A DNA stretch of 64,000 bases from Yinghuangia aomiensis (GCF_039542225.1 NZ_BAABHS010000005.1:308553-372552); one strand, 5' to 3'. Positions 1 to 8,673 are shown, counted from the first letter of the stretch. Numbers and translations: made by a program. The notes: generated from the letters alone by a model not told the origin.

Positions 1-104
1 GAAGACATCCCCGCCGGACGCATTCGGCACGCGGTCCTACGATGGGGCACCGCCGCCAGGCGGACGATCCCCCAATGCGCCCCGTCAGACGGAAGGTTGG
101 CCGC
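1..104. other. Left edge, upstream region of the AraC gene
   Basis: No gene is supported here. The only clear signal is the purine-rich sequence GGAAGG at 91-96, which serves as ribosome binding site for the GTG at 105. Confidence 0.5.
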
Positions 105-1187
105 GTGACACGTCCCCGTGGCAACGACACTCCACAACGAGGGTCGCTTGCGCACTCCGGCCCCCGGACCGCCCCACGCCACCGCATCGGTCCGGACGGC
201 CGCCGCCGGTCCGCGGCACGCCCCGGCCCCGCCCACCGGGCCGGCTCCGCGCCCGACGTCGAAACGTGGCGCGACGTCCTGCGCGACGCGATCTTCCAGT
301 TGGACGCCACCCCACTCCGCCCGGCCGCCCCCAGCAGCTACACCGGCTGGGTGGACATCCACCACTTCGGCGCCGTCAGCATCAGCGATGTCGCCTCCGA
401 CCCGGTGCGCGTCGCCCGCACTCCACGCCTCATCCGGCGAAACCCGGTCGACTTCTATCTCCTCCTGCTCGCCGTGCGGCCCAGCCAGGCCGCCGTCGGC
501 ACACACCACAACCGGCTGCGCCAAGGCGACGCCGTGCTGGTCGACTCGACCCAGCCCTACGCGCTCACCGCCGACGCCTTCGCCCACTACCTGTCCATAC
601 ATGTGCCACGCGCCGCGGTCCGGCGGGACGTGGGTTCCGCACCCGCGCTCGGCCGCATCATCCCGGCCGAGGACCCGACGCTGCGGGTGCTCAACGCGGT
701 CGTCACCGAACTCGTCCGCGGACCGCACGGGCGCCCGCCCGACACCCTTGCCGACCTCGGGCACACCGTGTACGAGCTGCTGGTGTCCACGCTCCGCACC
801 GCCCCGGAAACCGGCACGTGGGGCTCCGGCGCGCAGCTGTCCCGGCGCGCCCAACTGGTACGCATGCGGGAGTTCGTCCGCATCCACCTGGCCGACCCGG
901 GCCTGTCCCCGCGAGCGCTCGCCGCCGCATTCGGCGTCTCGACCCGCTACGTCGACCTCGTCTTCCGCGACGGCGGCAGCTCCCCCGCCGGATTCATCCG
1001 CGACACCCGCCTCGACGAAGCCCGGCGCAGGCTCGCCGACCCCCGGCAACGGCACCATTCCGTCACCTCGGTCGCGTGGTCCGTCGGTTTCACCGACCCC
1101 GGCGTCCTCACCCGCGGCTTCCGGCGCCGGTACGGCACCACCCCGGGCGAGTACCGCCGGGAGACCCTTGCGGGAACAGCCGAGTAA
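105..1187 (+). CDS. AraC-family transcriptional regulator
   Basis: This is a DNA-binding regulator of about 360 residues. The last 110 residues or so form the AraC double helix-turn-helix: a first helix pair around the segment LSPRALAAAFGVSTRYV, and a second ending in the family signature GFTDPGVLTRGFRRRYG followed by TPGEYRR. The N-terminal half resembles the cupin-like effector domain of the AraC_binding_2 type (segment DFYLLLLAVRPSQAAVG). The GTG at 105 is preferred because GGAAGG lies 8 bases upstream. An upstream start at 42 would add an arginine-rich, low-complexity leader with no ribosome binding site. The downstream gene encodes a secreted protein and begins 357 bases later, so a shared role is not shown. 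The inducer is unknown. Confidence 0.85.
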   Translation: MTRPRGNDTPQRGSLAHSGPRTAPRHRIGPDGRRRSAARPGPAHRAGSAPDVETWRDVLRDAIFQLDATPLRPAAPSSYTGWVDIHHFGAVSISDVASDPVRVARTPRLIRRNPVDFYLLLLAVRPSQAAVGTHHNRLRQGDAVLVDSTQPYALTADAFAHYLSIHVPRAAVRRDVGSAPALGRIIPAEDPTLRVLNAVVTELVRGPHGRPPDTLADLGHTVYELLVSTLRTAPETGTWGSGAQLSRRAQLVRMREFVRIHLADPGLSPRALAAAFGVSTRYVDLVFRDGGSSPAGFIRDTRLDEARRRLADPRQRHHSVTSVAWSVGFTDPGVLTRGFRRRYGTTPGEYRRETLAGTAE

Positions 1188-1544
1188 ACCTCGCGGACTT
1201 CCTCGGCGTCCGGGCACCGGCGCGTCGCGGGCCCGGCTGTCCCTCGCACGCAGCCGGCCCTCCCGTGCGGCCGCCGCCTCCTCGGCATCACGTGGTTCGG
1301 TCCCCGGTTTGGCTCCTGCCAGAAACCGTGCGTGAAAGGCCGGTCCGGCGTGCGCAGATCGCCGGTAGCCCGCGAGTAGCGCCTGCCATCGTCTTGGTGC
1401 CTGCCACGAGGTGCCCGGCAACCGGGCGCCGCGGCGCGTGATGCAGGCCGGTGGCCGCCGCCCAGGCCGAATCTCTCGGTTGATCCGCACGCCCGACACG
1501 CAGCTGCCGCCGGTGTGCGCCACGAGGACATGGAGGTGTCCAGG
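1188..1544. other. Intergenic region between AraC gene and secreted beta-propeller gene
   Basis: No supported gene. A small hairpin at 1410-1430 (GGTGCCCGG, loop CAA, CCGGGCGCC) could be a terminator for the AraC gene. The end of the region carries GGAGGT at 1532-1537, the ribosome binding site of the next gene. Confidence 0.4.
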
Positions 1545-3353
1545 ATGATCCGAAGGAGCAGGTCGGGCCCGCACGGCCGGTCGGCGAGCCCGCGGTCCGT
1601 CGTGCTGCTTCTCGCCGCCGCGACTCCGCTGCTCGCGGCGACGCCCGGCGCCGCAGCACCCGAGACCGCCCAGGCGACGGCGACGGACAGCAGCTACAGC
1701 GCCCGCTACTTGGTGCGGCCCAATCCGCTGCCCTCGGTCAACGGAATGGCGCTCGACGGCCAGGGGCACCTGTACGTGGCCCAAGCCCTGGTGAACCGCA
1801 TCACCCGCATCGACCTCGCCACCGGTGCCGCGGTGCGCATCGCCGACGACACCGACCCCGTGGGCGAGTCCCTGCAGTCCCCGGACGATGTGGCCGTGGG
1901 CCCCGACGGGAACCTCTACATCACCAACGCCCTGAAGAAGTCCGTCGTCCGCATGGCACCCGACGGAAGCGGGCGGACCACCGTCGCCGCCGACGTGACG
2001 GACGGGATCACCGGGCCGAACGGCATCGCCTTCGCGCCCGACGGGCGGCTGTTCGTCAGCGACCTGGCGTTCGACCCCGCGCATCCGGGCGGACTCTGGC
2101 AGGTCGACCCGCAGGGCACCGCGGCCCCGGTCCGGATAACCGACCGGCTCCACGTGCCCGAGGGCTTCGGCATGGCGTCCGACGGCCTGGCCTACGTTCC
2201 CGAGTACTACGCCGGGCGGATCGCGGTCGTGGACCCGGGCGACCCCGCTTCCGTCACCCGGCTTCCCGCCGTGTTCTCCGGCATGGTGTCGGCCGTGAAG
2301 GTGACGCCCAAGAGCCTCGACCCGGCCGAACCGCTCGTCGTCGTCGAGAACCTCCCGGGCCGGGGCAACGTCTGGCGCGTGGACCGGACTTCCGGCGAGA
2401 AGACGCTGCTCGCCACCGGAACCGGCGCCGCCTTCGACAACCTGGTGATCGATCCGCACGACGGCGCGATCTACGTCTCGAACTTCGTACAGGGCGGCGT
2501 CCAGCGGGTGAACCCCCGCACGTGCGGCCTGACGCAGGTCTTCCCCGCCGGGGCTCTGGCCACCCCGACCTCGTTGAGCCTGAACGCCGACGGTTCGCTC
2601 CTCGTCGCAGGCGGCACCTCACTCGCGTCGGTGAACTCCCGCGGCCAAGTGACCACGCTGTCGCAGTTCCTCGTCGACGGGAACCAAGGCGTCACCCCCG
2701 GCGCCGTGCGGATCGGCGACACGGTCTACTACACCGACTGGCTCGACTCGTCGCGCCCCGGCCGCCTGATGAAGCGCGACCTGGCCACCGGCGCCCAAAG
2801 CGTCGTCGCGAGCGGGTTCGCCATCCCCTGGCACGTCCGGCAGGGCCCGGCCGGCACGCTGCTGCTGACCGACGAAGTCCTGGGCACCGTCTACCGGATC
2901 GACCTGGCCACCGGGACGAAGACCGTGATCGCCACCGGACTCACCTCCCCGGCCGGTCTCGCCTACGACCCGGGCACGCAGCAGGTCTACATCGCGGAGG
3001 CCGGCGCCGGACGCGTGGTCGCGGTCCCCGCCCAAGGCGGACTCCTCCGCACGGTCGCCGACGGCCTGGCCAAACCCGAAGGCGTCACCCTCGACGACCA
3101 GGGCCGGCTCCTCGTCGTGGACGCCGCGGGCGCCGCCCGGGAGAACGCCGACTTGCCCGGCAGCCTGATCCGCATCGTCCCCGGAACCAAGAGCCGGACC
3201 ACGCTCGCGACCGGGCTGCCCACCAAGCTCACCGGGATCACGCTGATCCCCGGATTCACCTACACGTCCGACGTCGTCGCACGTCCCGACGGCTCGATCG
3301 TGGTGAGCGGCGCCGCGGACGGCTCGCTCATCCAACTCTCCCGCGGCCACTGA
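1545..3353 (+). CDS. Secreted NHL/SMP-30-like beta-propeller protein
   Basis: The predicted protein has 602 residues and starts at the ATG with GGAGGT seven bases upstream; a GTG at 1515 is in frame but lacks this site. The N-terminus is an export signal: arginines at residues 3-18, a hydrophobic run (VVLLLAAATPLLAA) and an AAA-type cleavage region near residue 35. The rest consists of repeated blade-like segments such as DGQGHLYVAQALVNRI, GPDGNLYITNALKKSV and DPHDGAIYVSNFVQGG, typical of NHL and SMP-30/ScyD-like propellers of about 40 residues each. No catalytic residue pattern of gluconolactonase is obvious. It is probably an extracellular binding or hydrolytic protein; the ligand cannot be told. 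A strong terminator hairpin follows 57 bases after the stop. Confidence 0.8.
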   Translation: MIRRSRSGPHGRSASPRSVVLLLAAATPLLAATPGAAAPETAQATATDSSYSARYLVRPNPLPSVNGMALDGQGHLYVAQALVNRITRIDLATGAAVRIADDTDPVGESLQSPDDVAVGPDGNLYITNALKKSVVRMAPDGSGRTTVAADVTDGITGPNGIAFAPDGRLFVSDLAFDPAHPGGLWQVDPQGTAAPVRITDRLHVPEGFGMASDGLAYVPEYYAGRIAVVDPGDPASVTRLPAVFSGMVSAVKVTPKSLDPAEPLVVVENLPGRGNVWRVDRTSGEKTLLATGTGAAFDNLVIDPHDGAIYVSNFVQGGVQRVNPRTCGLTQVFPAGALATPTSLSLNADGSLLVAGGTSLASVNSRGQVTTLSQFLVDGNQGVTPGAVRIGDTVYYTDWLDSSRPGRLMKRDLATGAQSVVASGFAIPWHVRQGPAGTLLLTDEVLGTVYRIDLATGTKTVIATGLTSPAGLAYDPGTQQVYIAEAGAGRVVAVPAQGGLLRTVADGLAKPEGVTLDDQGRLLVVDAAGAARENADLPGSLIRIVPGTKSRTTLATGLPTKLTGITLIPGFTYTSDVVARPDGSIVVSGAADGSLIQLSRGH

Positions 3354-3409
3354 CCCCACGTCGGAGGATCGGCCGCGGCGACTTGGTCGCGCCGACGATC
3401 TCGCGACAC

Positions 3410-3458
3410 GGCACGCGGCCGGCGCCGGGACGAGGAACCCCGGCGTCGGCCGCGTGCC
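3410..3458. terminator. Bidirectional terminator hairpin
   Basis: Two 20-base arms, 3410-3429 and 3439-3458, are inverted complements at 19 of 20 positions around a 9-base loop. The hairpin lies between two convergent genes, the propeller gene ending at 3353 and the chaplin gene ending at 3479, and can serve both. Confidence 0.75.
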
Positions 3459-3478
3459 GCCGTCACCCTCTGCGGCCG

Positions 3479-3781
3479 TCAGCCGCCGTGGTGGCCCGAG
3501 CCCATCTCCGGCATCATCTCGGGCATGCCGTGGTGCCCGCCGTCGACGTTGGCGCAGACGTTGCCGACGGCCGGGTTCAGCAGGCCGATGACGTTGACGG
3601 TGTTGCCGCAGACGTTGACCGGAACGTGGACCGGGATCTGGACGACGTTGCCGGACAGCACGCCCGGCGAGCCGACCGCCGCACCGTTCGCGTCGGCACC
3701 CGCGAACGCGGCACCGGAGCCGGCCAGAACCAGGGCGGCAACTCCACCGGCGACGACCGCCGCCTTCTTGATGACCTTCAT
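3479..3781 (-). CDS. Short chaplin with His/Met-rich C-terminal tail
   Basis: This 100-residue protein belongs to the chaplins, secreted amyloid-forming surfactants that coat aerial hyphae of streptomycetes. A signal peptide covers about residues 1-28 (MKVIKK, hydrophobic AAVVAGGVAALVLAGSGAAF). The single chaplin domain follows at about residues 37-76: SPGVLSGNVVQIPVHVPVNV, then CGNTVNVIGLLNPAVGNVC with the two conserved cysteines (58 and 76). Short chaplins normally stop soon after the second cysteine. This one continues for about 24 residues rich in Gly, His and Met (two HHG motifs, MPEM repeats). The ATG at 3781 has GGGAGA just upstream. It stands alone, downstream of the Asp23 operon and in the same direction. 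Confidence 0.92.
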   Translation of the reverse strand: MKVIKKAAVVAGGVAALVLAGSGAAFAGADANGAAVGSPGVLSGNVVQIPVHVPVNVCGNTVNVIGLLNPAVGNVCANVDGGHHGMPEMMPEMGSGHHGG

Positions 3782-4083
3782 GGCATCTCCCATTTCCCGT
3801 CGGGGCGGCGCCGTTCGGCGCCCTCCCGGAGGAAACGACGACGGGAGCGCCCCGGTCACCGCCGACGCCGACACGTCACCCGGACGCCCGGCACATCGCC
3901 ATCCGTACGACGGAACAGCGCACGCCGGGGCAATCCGCGCCACGGCCGGCAACGAATGCCCGCCCCTGGCGAAGTGGACGACGCGAGCGCGGTGCAGTCG
4001 GCGTCCGGTTCGCCGGCACGACCGGCCCTGAACGACGATCAGGATGCGCGAGCCCCCCGCCGCGTCGGCAGCATGCGGCGCCA
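3782..4083. other. Upstream region of the chaplin gene
   Basis: No gene is supported in these 302 bases. They hold the presumed chaplin promoter and leader (leftward). A perfect GGCGCC-GTTC-GGCGCC hairpin lies at 3807-3822, in the likely 5' leader about 25 bases before the start codon. No confident -10/-35 pair was identified. Confidence 0.4.
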
Positions 4084-4590
4084 TCACTCGACGCGCGTGC
4101 CCGCGGAGTCTTCGTCGCCGGGAATGTGGATGTCGGTGACGGCGATGTTGACCTCGACGACCTCCAGCGAGGTCATCCGCTCGATGGCGGAGACGACGTT
4201 CTCGCGCACTTCGTAGGCGAGTTCGCCGATCGCCACGCCGTACTCGACGACGATCTCCAGGTCGATCGCGGTCTGCTTCTCGCCGACCTCGACCTTGACG
4301 CCGCGGGTGACGCTGGGACGCCCGCCCGGGACCCGGTCGCGGACGGCGCCGAGCGCCCGGGTGAGGCTGCCGCCGAACGCGTACACGCCGGGCACCTCTC
4401 GGGCGGCCATCCCGGCGATCTTCCCGACCACCGGGTCGGCGATGGACGTACGGCCGCGGTCTGCCGGGACGGCGAACGCCGGCACGGCGACCTCCTGCCC
4501 CGGCTGCGCGGCGACGGCCGGGCTCCGGTCCTCGGCGCGGCGCGCGGACGGGGTCGAAGCGGCGGTGTCGGTCTTCGTCGCGGTGCTCAC
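4084..4590 (-). CDS. Asp23/Gls24 family envelope stress response protein
   Basis: The protein has 168 residues and carries the full Asp23/Gls24 domain at about residues 45-160: start segment GRTSIADPVVGKIAGMAARE, then VPGVYAFGG, the central KVEVGEKQTAIDLEIVVEYG, and the closing VVEVNIAVTDIHIP. Proteins of this family in Firmicutes sit at the inner face of the membrane and respond to envelope stress; the actinobacterial role is less defined. The start is GTG at 4590, with AAGGAGG seven bases upstream. It is the last gene of a leftward cluster headed by an ECF sigma factor, 150 bases downstream of the previous member. Confidence 0.88.
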   Translation of the reverse strand: MSTATKTDTAASTPSARRAEDRSPAVAAQPGQEVAVPAFAVPADRGRTSIADPVVGKIAGMAAREVPGVYAFGGSLTRALGAVRDRVPGGRPSVTRGVKVEVGEKQTAIDLEIVVEYGVAIGELAYEVRENVVSAIERMTSLEVVEVNIAVTDIHIPGDEDSAGTRVE

Positions 4591-4740
4591 AGTCGTCCTC
4601 CTTGTCGCGGGCCGGCGACGGCCCGGTCCGGTGATGTCCAGTACCCCTTGGACACGCCGGCCGCGGATTCCTCACGCACCATCGCGAACTTCTTTTCCGC
4701 TCCACCCGATCGGCGCAGCGGGAACAGGCGTGCCCCGACG

Positions 4741-5154
4741 TCAGCGCGGCGCCGCGAGCACCGCGGTCACCACGACACCGACCGCCACCAACTCCGCACG
4801 AGCACCTGCAGGCGGCCCCACGCGCGGCTCCTGCCCGCTCCCGTCCGGCCACGTCGGCATCGCGGACCGCAGGGCGCCGACGACAGCCGCGCGCACCGCA
4901 CCTGCGACGGACGCCACGTGGTGCCCCTCGTACACGGCGAGGTGGATGCGGACGTGCCAGCCGCCCTCGCGGGTGGTGACGGTGACGCCCGCCGCCTGAT
5001 CCGGAACGCGCCGCGCACGCCGCACGTCGCCGCCGCGGACACCGGGGCTGAGGTAGGCAACTCCCGGTACACGGCGCGCCGCCTCGGCGGCGGCCAAGGC
5101 CAGCCTGCGAGCCGGCCCAGGGGTGGTCGGCGCAGGGGTATAGCGCAGGGTCAT
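4741..5154 (-). CDS. Asp23/Gls24-like protein
   Basis: This 137-residue protein looks like a divergent Asp23/Gls24 domain: an N-terminal helix (ARRLALAAAEAARRVPGVAYLSPGV), a central strand pair ending in GGWHVRIHLAVYEGHHVA, and a helix with AGAVRAAVVGALRS. It lacks the longer N-terminal part of the neighbour at 4084. Its ATG overlaps the stop of the preceding gene by four bases (ATGA at 5151-5154), so translation is probably coupled. The C-terminal GARAELVAVGVVVTAVLA is moderately hydrophobic and could touch the membrane. Assignment rests on domain shape and operon position. Confidence 0.75.
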   Translation of the reverse strand: MTLRYTPAPTTPGPARRLALAAAEAARRVPGVAYLSPGVRGGDVRRARRVPDQAAGVTVTTREGGWHVRIHLAVYEGHHVASVAGAVRAAVVGALRSAMPTWPDGSGQEPRVGPPAGARAELVAVGVVVTAVLAAPR

Positions 5155-5831
5155 CGCAGTATCCTCCGGGGCGGGGCGGACGGCGGTTCGTCACGCAGTT
5201 CCACGACCGCCACATCGACCGCCGCCACGTCCATGCCCAGGTGGCGGTCGGCGGTCTCCAGGACGCGCAGTCGCACACGCTCGGCGGTATCGGTCAGGGA
5301 CGGTACGGACGCCACGGCGATCTCGATGCGGACCCACAGCGGTTCACGCGGCAGGCGCTGTGCCGGATGCGCGCGGTCGGACCCGCCCAGCGGACGGATC
5401 CGGCAGCTCCCCGCCCACACACCCGGTTCGCGTTCCGCGGCGGCCCGCAGCACGCGCGCCGCGGCAGCCTCGGTGATCCAGTCGTCGGACTCCTCGGGTG
5501 TCCCGGGCTCATCCCCAGGCTGTCCTTCCCCGCCGGAACCGGTCTCCGCGATGCCGAGCGGTACCAGGGGGCCGGGGCGCAGTTCGGTGCGGACGACGTC
5601 CATGACCCGGGCGGCGAAGTCCGCCTGCCGTGCCTCGTCGGGGCGGCCGGGCGCCATGGCATCGGCGACCACCACGTGCAATGCCTCCATGCCGGACACG
5701 GCGTCGCGGCAGTCCGGGCATGTTCCGTGGCCCGCGGGAGGCCGGCCGGTGTCCCACAGCTCGGCAAGCGATGCCCCGCACGGCAGGACTTCGTCGTCGT
5801 CACCCGGTGCCGGGTGCGGTTCTAGCGCCAT
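5151..5831 (-). CDS. Anti-sigma-like zinc-finger protein fused to Asp23-like domain
   Basis: The 226-residue product joins two parts. The N-terminal 50 residues hold a possible zinc ligand set, His35, Cys38 and Cys41 in GHGTCPDC, reminiscent of the HC2 zinc finger of anti-sigma factors although the His-Cys spacing is one residue shorter than usual. The C-terminal 130 residues resemble an Asp23/Gls24 domain (VRIEIAVASVPSLTDTAERV, then MDVAAVDVAVVEL). There is no membrane segment. The start codon lies inside the end of the sigma factor gene (10-base overlap), and the stop overlaps the next start, so the three are one translation-coupled unit. A role in restraining the sigma factor is inferred from the finger and position only. 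Confidence 0.7.
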   Translation of the reverse strand: MALEPHPAPGDDDEVLPCGASLAELWDTGRPPAGHGTCPDCRDAVSGMEALHVVVADAMAPGRPDEARQADFAARVMDVVRTELRPGPLVPLGIAETGSGGEGQPGDEPGTPEESDDWITEAAAARVLRAAAEREPGVWAGSCRIRPLGGSDRAHPAQRLPREPLWVRIEIAVASVPSLTDTAERVRLRVLETADRHLGMDVAAVDVAVVELRDEPPSAPPRRILR

Positions 5832-6433
5832 GGCTGCATCGCCTCCATCAGGCCGCGGCGGGCGCGGAACAGACGGCCGCGTACCGCCGGTTCCGCTATG
5901 CCGACGACATCGGCGATCTCCTCGTACGACATTCCGTGCAGCTCCCGCAGTACCCAGCATGCACGCTGATCCGCGGTGAGGGCGGCAAGTGCCACGTTCA
6001 GCGCCCTCGCGGACGCCGCGGACTCGGCGGCGCGCGGCGGGTCGAGCGCGGGGTCGGCCATGGGCGGTTCCGGGGCCGCGTCGAGAGGACGGGTCGCGGG
6101 CCGCGCACGCAGGATGTTCAGGCAGCGGTTGGTGGTGATCCGGAACAACCACGTCCCGAACGCCGCCTCGCGACGGAACTCGGGCAGCCGCCGCCACGCC
6201 GTGACCAGCGCGTCCTGAACCGCGTCCTCCGCCTCGGCCGCACTACCCAGCAGCCGGGAAGCCAAGGCAAGCAGCTGAGGCGCATGGCCACGCACCAGCA
6301 CCTCGAACGCGGCGTCGTCACCCTCCACCGCACGCGTGACCAAAAGCCCTTCCGGCGTCGCCTGCTCCCCGGCCTGGCCGCCCTCCACGGGGACTTCACC
6401 CGGCGCAGGGTCGTCATGGGCGTTGCCGTGCAT
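5822..6433 (-). CDS. ECF-family RNA polymerase sigma factor
   Basis: The protein of 203 residues is a two-domain extracytoplasmic-function sigma factor. Region 2 spans about residues 38-105 (AAEAEDAVQDALVTAWRRL, then FGTWLFRITTNRCLN). Region 4 spans about residues 145-195 (LTADQRACWVLRELHGMSYE, EEIADVVGIAEPAVRGRLFR). Between them is a proline-rich linker. The ATG at 6433 has GGGAGA about four to nine bases upstream. It is the first gene of the operon with the zinc-finger/Asp23 protein and two further Asp23 proteins. In other streptomycetes such sigma-Asp23 groups exist, but their trigger is not defined. Autoregulation is likely but no matching -35/-10 pair was found by eye. Confidence 0.88.
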   Translation of the reverse strand: MHGNAHDDPAPGEVPVEGGQAGEQATPEGLLVTRAVEGDDAAFEVLVRGHAPQLLALASRLLGSAAEAEDAVQDALVTAWRRLPEFRREAAFGTWLFRITTNRCLNILRARPATRPLDAAPEPPMADPALDPPRAAESAASARALNVALAALTADQRACWVLRELHGMSYEEIADVVGIAEPAVRGRLFRARRGLMEAMQPWR

Positions 6434-6606
6434 CCGTCTCCCGGTTCCGAACGCGGACTTGCAGCCTAGGGCAACAGCCACCCGACTCCGCCGAGACGGC
6501 CGCTGCGCCGACGGCGTCCCCGGGCGCTGCCGTGCACCACAGCCGACCGGCGGACGCCTCGACGCCCGGGCGGATGCGCCGGAGACGGCACGCCCGCGGG
6601 CAACCG

Positions 6607-7299
6607 TCACCGACGCATGTGTTCGAGAGCGGTGAGTACGGCTTCGAGGTCGAAGTCGAACTGGACGTCGGCGTCGTAGCCTTCCGCGACCACGGCACGG
6701 AGCGCCGGGAAGGCTTCGGAGTCTTGGGCGACGACGGAGGCGATGGAGGCGCGGTGGGGTTCGGCGTCGTACTGGCGCAGGACCAGGACCGACCGGACGT
6801 TGGCGTGGACGAGTTCCCCGACGAGGGTGACGGCAAGTCCTGCGGTGCGGGCGGCGAAGCCGTCGCGCAGCAGGACCGCGAACAGCTTTTCGACCTGGTC
6901 GAGTTGGCGTCGGCCCACGGAGCCGACGAACAGTTGGTACTCGGCGGGCTCGGTCAGCTCCGACAACGACGCGCGAGAGGCGCGTGCGAACGCTTCCAGC
7001 CAAGTGCGCCAGTCCGCGCCGTCCGCGGGCATCCAGGACTCGTCCATGGCCTCCTCGATGCGTGCGGCGGCGACGAGGGCCACGAGGGCATCGCGATCGG
7101 CGACGTGGTGGTAGAGCGCGGGGCGCTGGACGCCGAGGCGGTCGGCGACGGCCTGCATGCTGAGCGGCCGCCCATCCTCCTGCAAGGCGAGGGCGACCTG
7201 GACGATCCGCTCCCGGTCGATACGAGCAGGCCTACCCCGACCGCGCTTGCTGCCGTCCAAGACTGCTTCCCTTGTCGTACCGACCCGGACGACTGACAT
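6607..7299 (-). CDS. TetR/AcrR family regulator
   Basis: A 230-residue repressor with the N-terminal TetR helix-turn-helix at about residues 27-75 (RIVQVALALQ, SMQAVADRLGVQRPALYHHV). The C-terminal ligand domain resembles the TetR_C (tetracycline-repressor-like) type. The ATG at 7299 has no ribosome binding site. A TTG at 7260 (codon 14) has AAGGGAAG suitably placed upstream, so the protein may be 217 residues long, or the transcript may be leaderless. The gene lies downstream of, and in the same direction as, the beta-glucosidase gene, 147 bases away. A TTAC-N4-GTAA palindrome directly before the ATG is a likely autoregulatory site. It may control the beta-glucosidase and divergent ABC importer. 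Confidence 0.85.
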   Translation of the reverse strand: MSVVRVGTTREAVLDGSKRGRGRPARIDRERIVQVALALQEDGRPLSMQAVADRLGVQRPALYHHVADRDALVALVAAARIEEAMDESWMPADGADWRTWLEAFARASRASLSELTEPAEYQLFVGSVGRRQLDQVEKLFAVLLRDGFAARTAGLAVTLVGELVHANVRSVLVLRQYDAEPHRASIASVVAQDSEAFPALRAVVAEGYDADVQFDFDLEAVLTALEHMRR

Positions 7300-7300
7300 T

Positions 7301-7312
7301 TTACGGCAGTAA
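7301..7312. promoter_or_regulatory. Candidate TetR operator TTAC-GGCA-GTAA
   Basis: A short inverted repeat, extended by flanking T and A runs, lies one base upstream of the TetR start codon. Position next to a TetR gene is the only functional evidence. Confidence 0.4.
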
Positions 7313-7446
7313 GAAAAGCGGCGCGGTCGGCGTTTCCGGCGACGGCCCCTACGCCGCCGAAGCGAAACGGCTTGTCCCCGAAGCCCCGTTCGCGTTCAGC
7401 CTGGCGTTCGTCGTGGCCGGGGCCGAGGCCCGGTCAAGGCCGCTGA

Positions 7447-8673
7447 TCAGCTTTTCAGTTCGCGGGCGATGCTGCCGAGCCAGTATGCCGACGGCTTGGG
7501 TGTGCGCACGAATGTCGTCCGGTCGACATGGATGAGGCCGAAGGTGAAGTGGTACGAGCCCCATTCGTAGTTGTCCAGGGCCGACCAGTGCAGGTAGGCA
7601 CGGACGTCTATCCCGTCGGCGCTTGCGGCGGCCAAGCCTTCGAGGGCGCCGGCGGTGTAAGCGATGCGCTGGGTGTCGTCGTCGGCAGCGATGCCGTTCT
7701 CGGTGACCAGGATCGCCACGTCCGGCCCGACCGCCGCCGCGGTCTGCCGGACGGCCTCGCCGAGGGCCGGAGGGTAGTACTCCAGACCGACCAAGGTCCG
7801 GGGAGTGTCCTCGGCGTGCGGAATCGGCCCGTCCTTGCCGAGGCGTGTGCGGGAGTAGGACTGCACGCCCACCCAGTCGTCGTCCCGGGAGGCGTCGAGG
7901 AACACGTTCTCGCGGGGCCAGGCGTAGGCCTCCGCCTCCGCCTCGGCACCGGGCTCGGCCTGGAAGACCTGGTTGGCGATCGTCCAGCCGAGTTTGAGGT
8001 GCGGGTGCACGGCCTTGACGGCCTTGACCGCGGCTTTGTGCGCCCGGATCAGGGCGTCGGTGCTCGGCTGATGCGGCACCAGCGCGGCCATGGTGGGGAC
8101 GTCCGGGGTGTCGCCGTCGGGCGCCATGAGCCCGTTGACCAGCGTGATCATGTTCGGCTCGTTGATCGTGGCGACATACTCGACGCCCTCGCCGAGGATC
8201 TCCGCAGCGACGGTCGCGTAGTTCGCGAACACGTCGGCGGCGTCCGGCGCGAGCCATCCGCCGCGTGCGTCGAACCAGTAGGGCGAGGTGAAGTGGTGCA
8301 GGGTCACCACGGGGGTGAGACCGCGCTCGACGGCGCCGCGGATCATGCCTCGGTAGTGCTCCAGCATGGCACGCGAGATGTTTCCGGGTTCCGGCTCGAT
8401 GCGAGCCCACTCGATGCCGAACCGGTAGGCGTTGAAGCCGAGATCGCGGAGCAGGTCCATGTCTTCGGGCCAGCGGTGGAAGTGGTCCACCGCGTCGCCG
8501 CTCGGTTCGGTGATGGGAATCGGACCCGGATTCTCGCTGTGCTCGCGCACCCACCAATCGCTCGACACGTTGTTGCCTTCGACCTGGTGCGGGGAGGTCG
8601 ATGCGCCGAACAGGAAGCCGGCGGGCCAGTCGAACCCGTCCGGTGTCTGCGGACGGTGCGCGGGGACGGCCAT
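7447..8673 (-). CDS. Glycoside hydrolase family 1 beta-glucosidase
   Basis: The enzyme has 408 residues and the complete GH1 barrel. The acid/base glutamate is Glu172 in TINEPN, and the nucleophile is Glu325 in VTENG. Further family landmarks are FLFGASTSPHQVEG at residues 20-33, TLHHF at 125-129 and the sugar-contacting LHWSALDNYEW at 361-371. There is no signal peptide, so it acts in the cytoplasm, hydrolysing imported beta-glucosides or related disaccharides. It is somewhat short for the family (often 440-470). The ATG at 8673 has GAAGGAG upstream. It is transcribed away from a complete family-5 ABC importer starting at 9171, which suggests that the importer delivers its substrate. Confidence 0.9.
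   Translation of the reverse strand: MAVPAHRPQTPDGFDWPAGFLFGASTSPHQVEGNNVSSDWWVREHSENPGPIPITEPSGDAVDHFHRWPEDMDLLRDLGFNAYRFGIEWARIEPEPGNISRAMLEHYRGMIRGAVERGLTPVVTLHHFTSPYWFDARGGWLAPDAADVFANYATVAAEILGEGVEYVATINEPNMITLVNGLMAPDGDTPDVPTMAALVPHQPSTDALIRAHKAAVKAVKAVHPHLKLGWTIANQVFQAEPGAEAEAEAYAWPRENVFLDASRDDDWVGVQSYSRTRLGKDGPIPHAEDTPRTLVGLEYYPPALGEAVRQTAAAVGPDVAILVTENGIAADDDTQRIAYTAGALEGLAAASADGIDVRAYLHWSALDNYEWGSYHFTFGLIHVDRTTFVRTPKPSAYWLGSIARELKS

Noticed and set aside
2522..4216. Long plus-strand frame rich in Arg and Pro
   Set aside because: It overlaps the propeller and chaplin genes in other frames, has no domain, and shows the composition typical of shadow frames in G+C-rich DNA.
3479..5278. 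Long minus-strand frame containing the chaplin
   Set aside because: Only the last 100 codons encode a recognisable protein with signal peptide and ribosome binding site; the upstream part is Arg/Pro/Gly-rich shadow sequence across the Asp23 genes.
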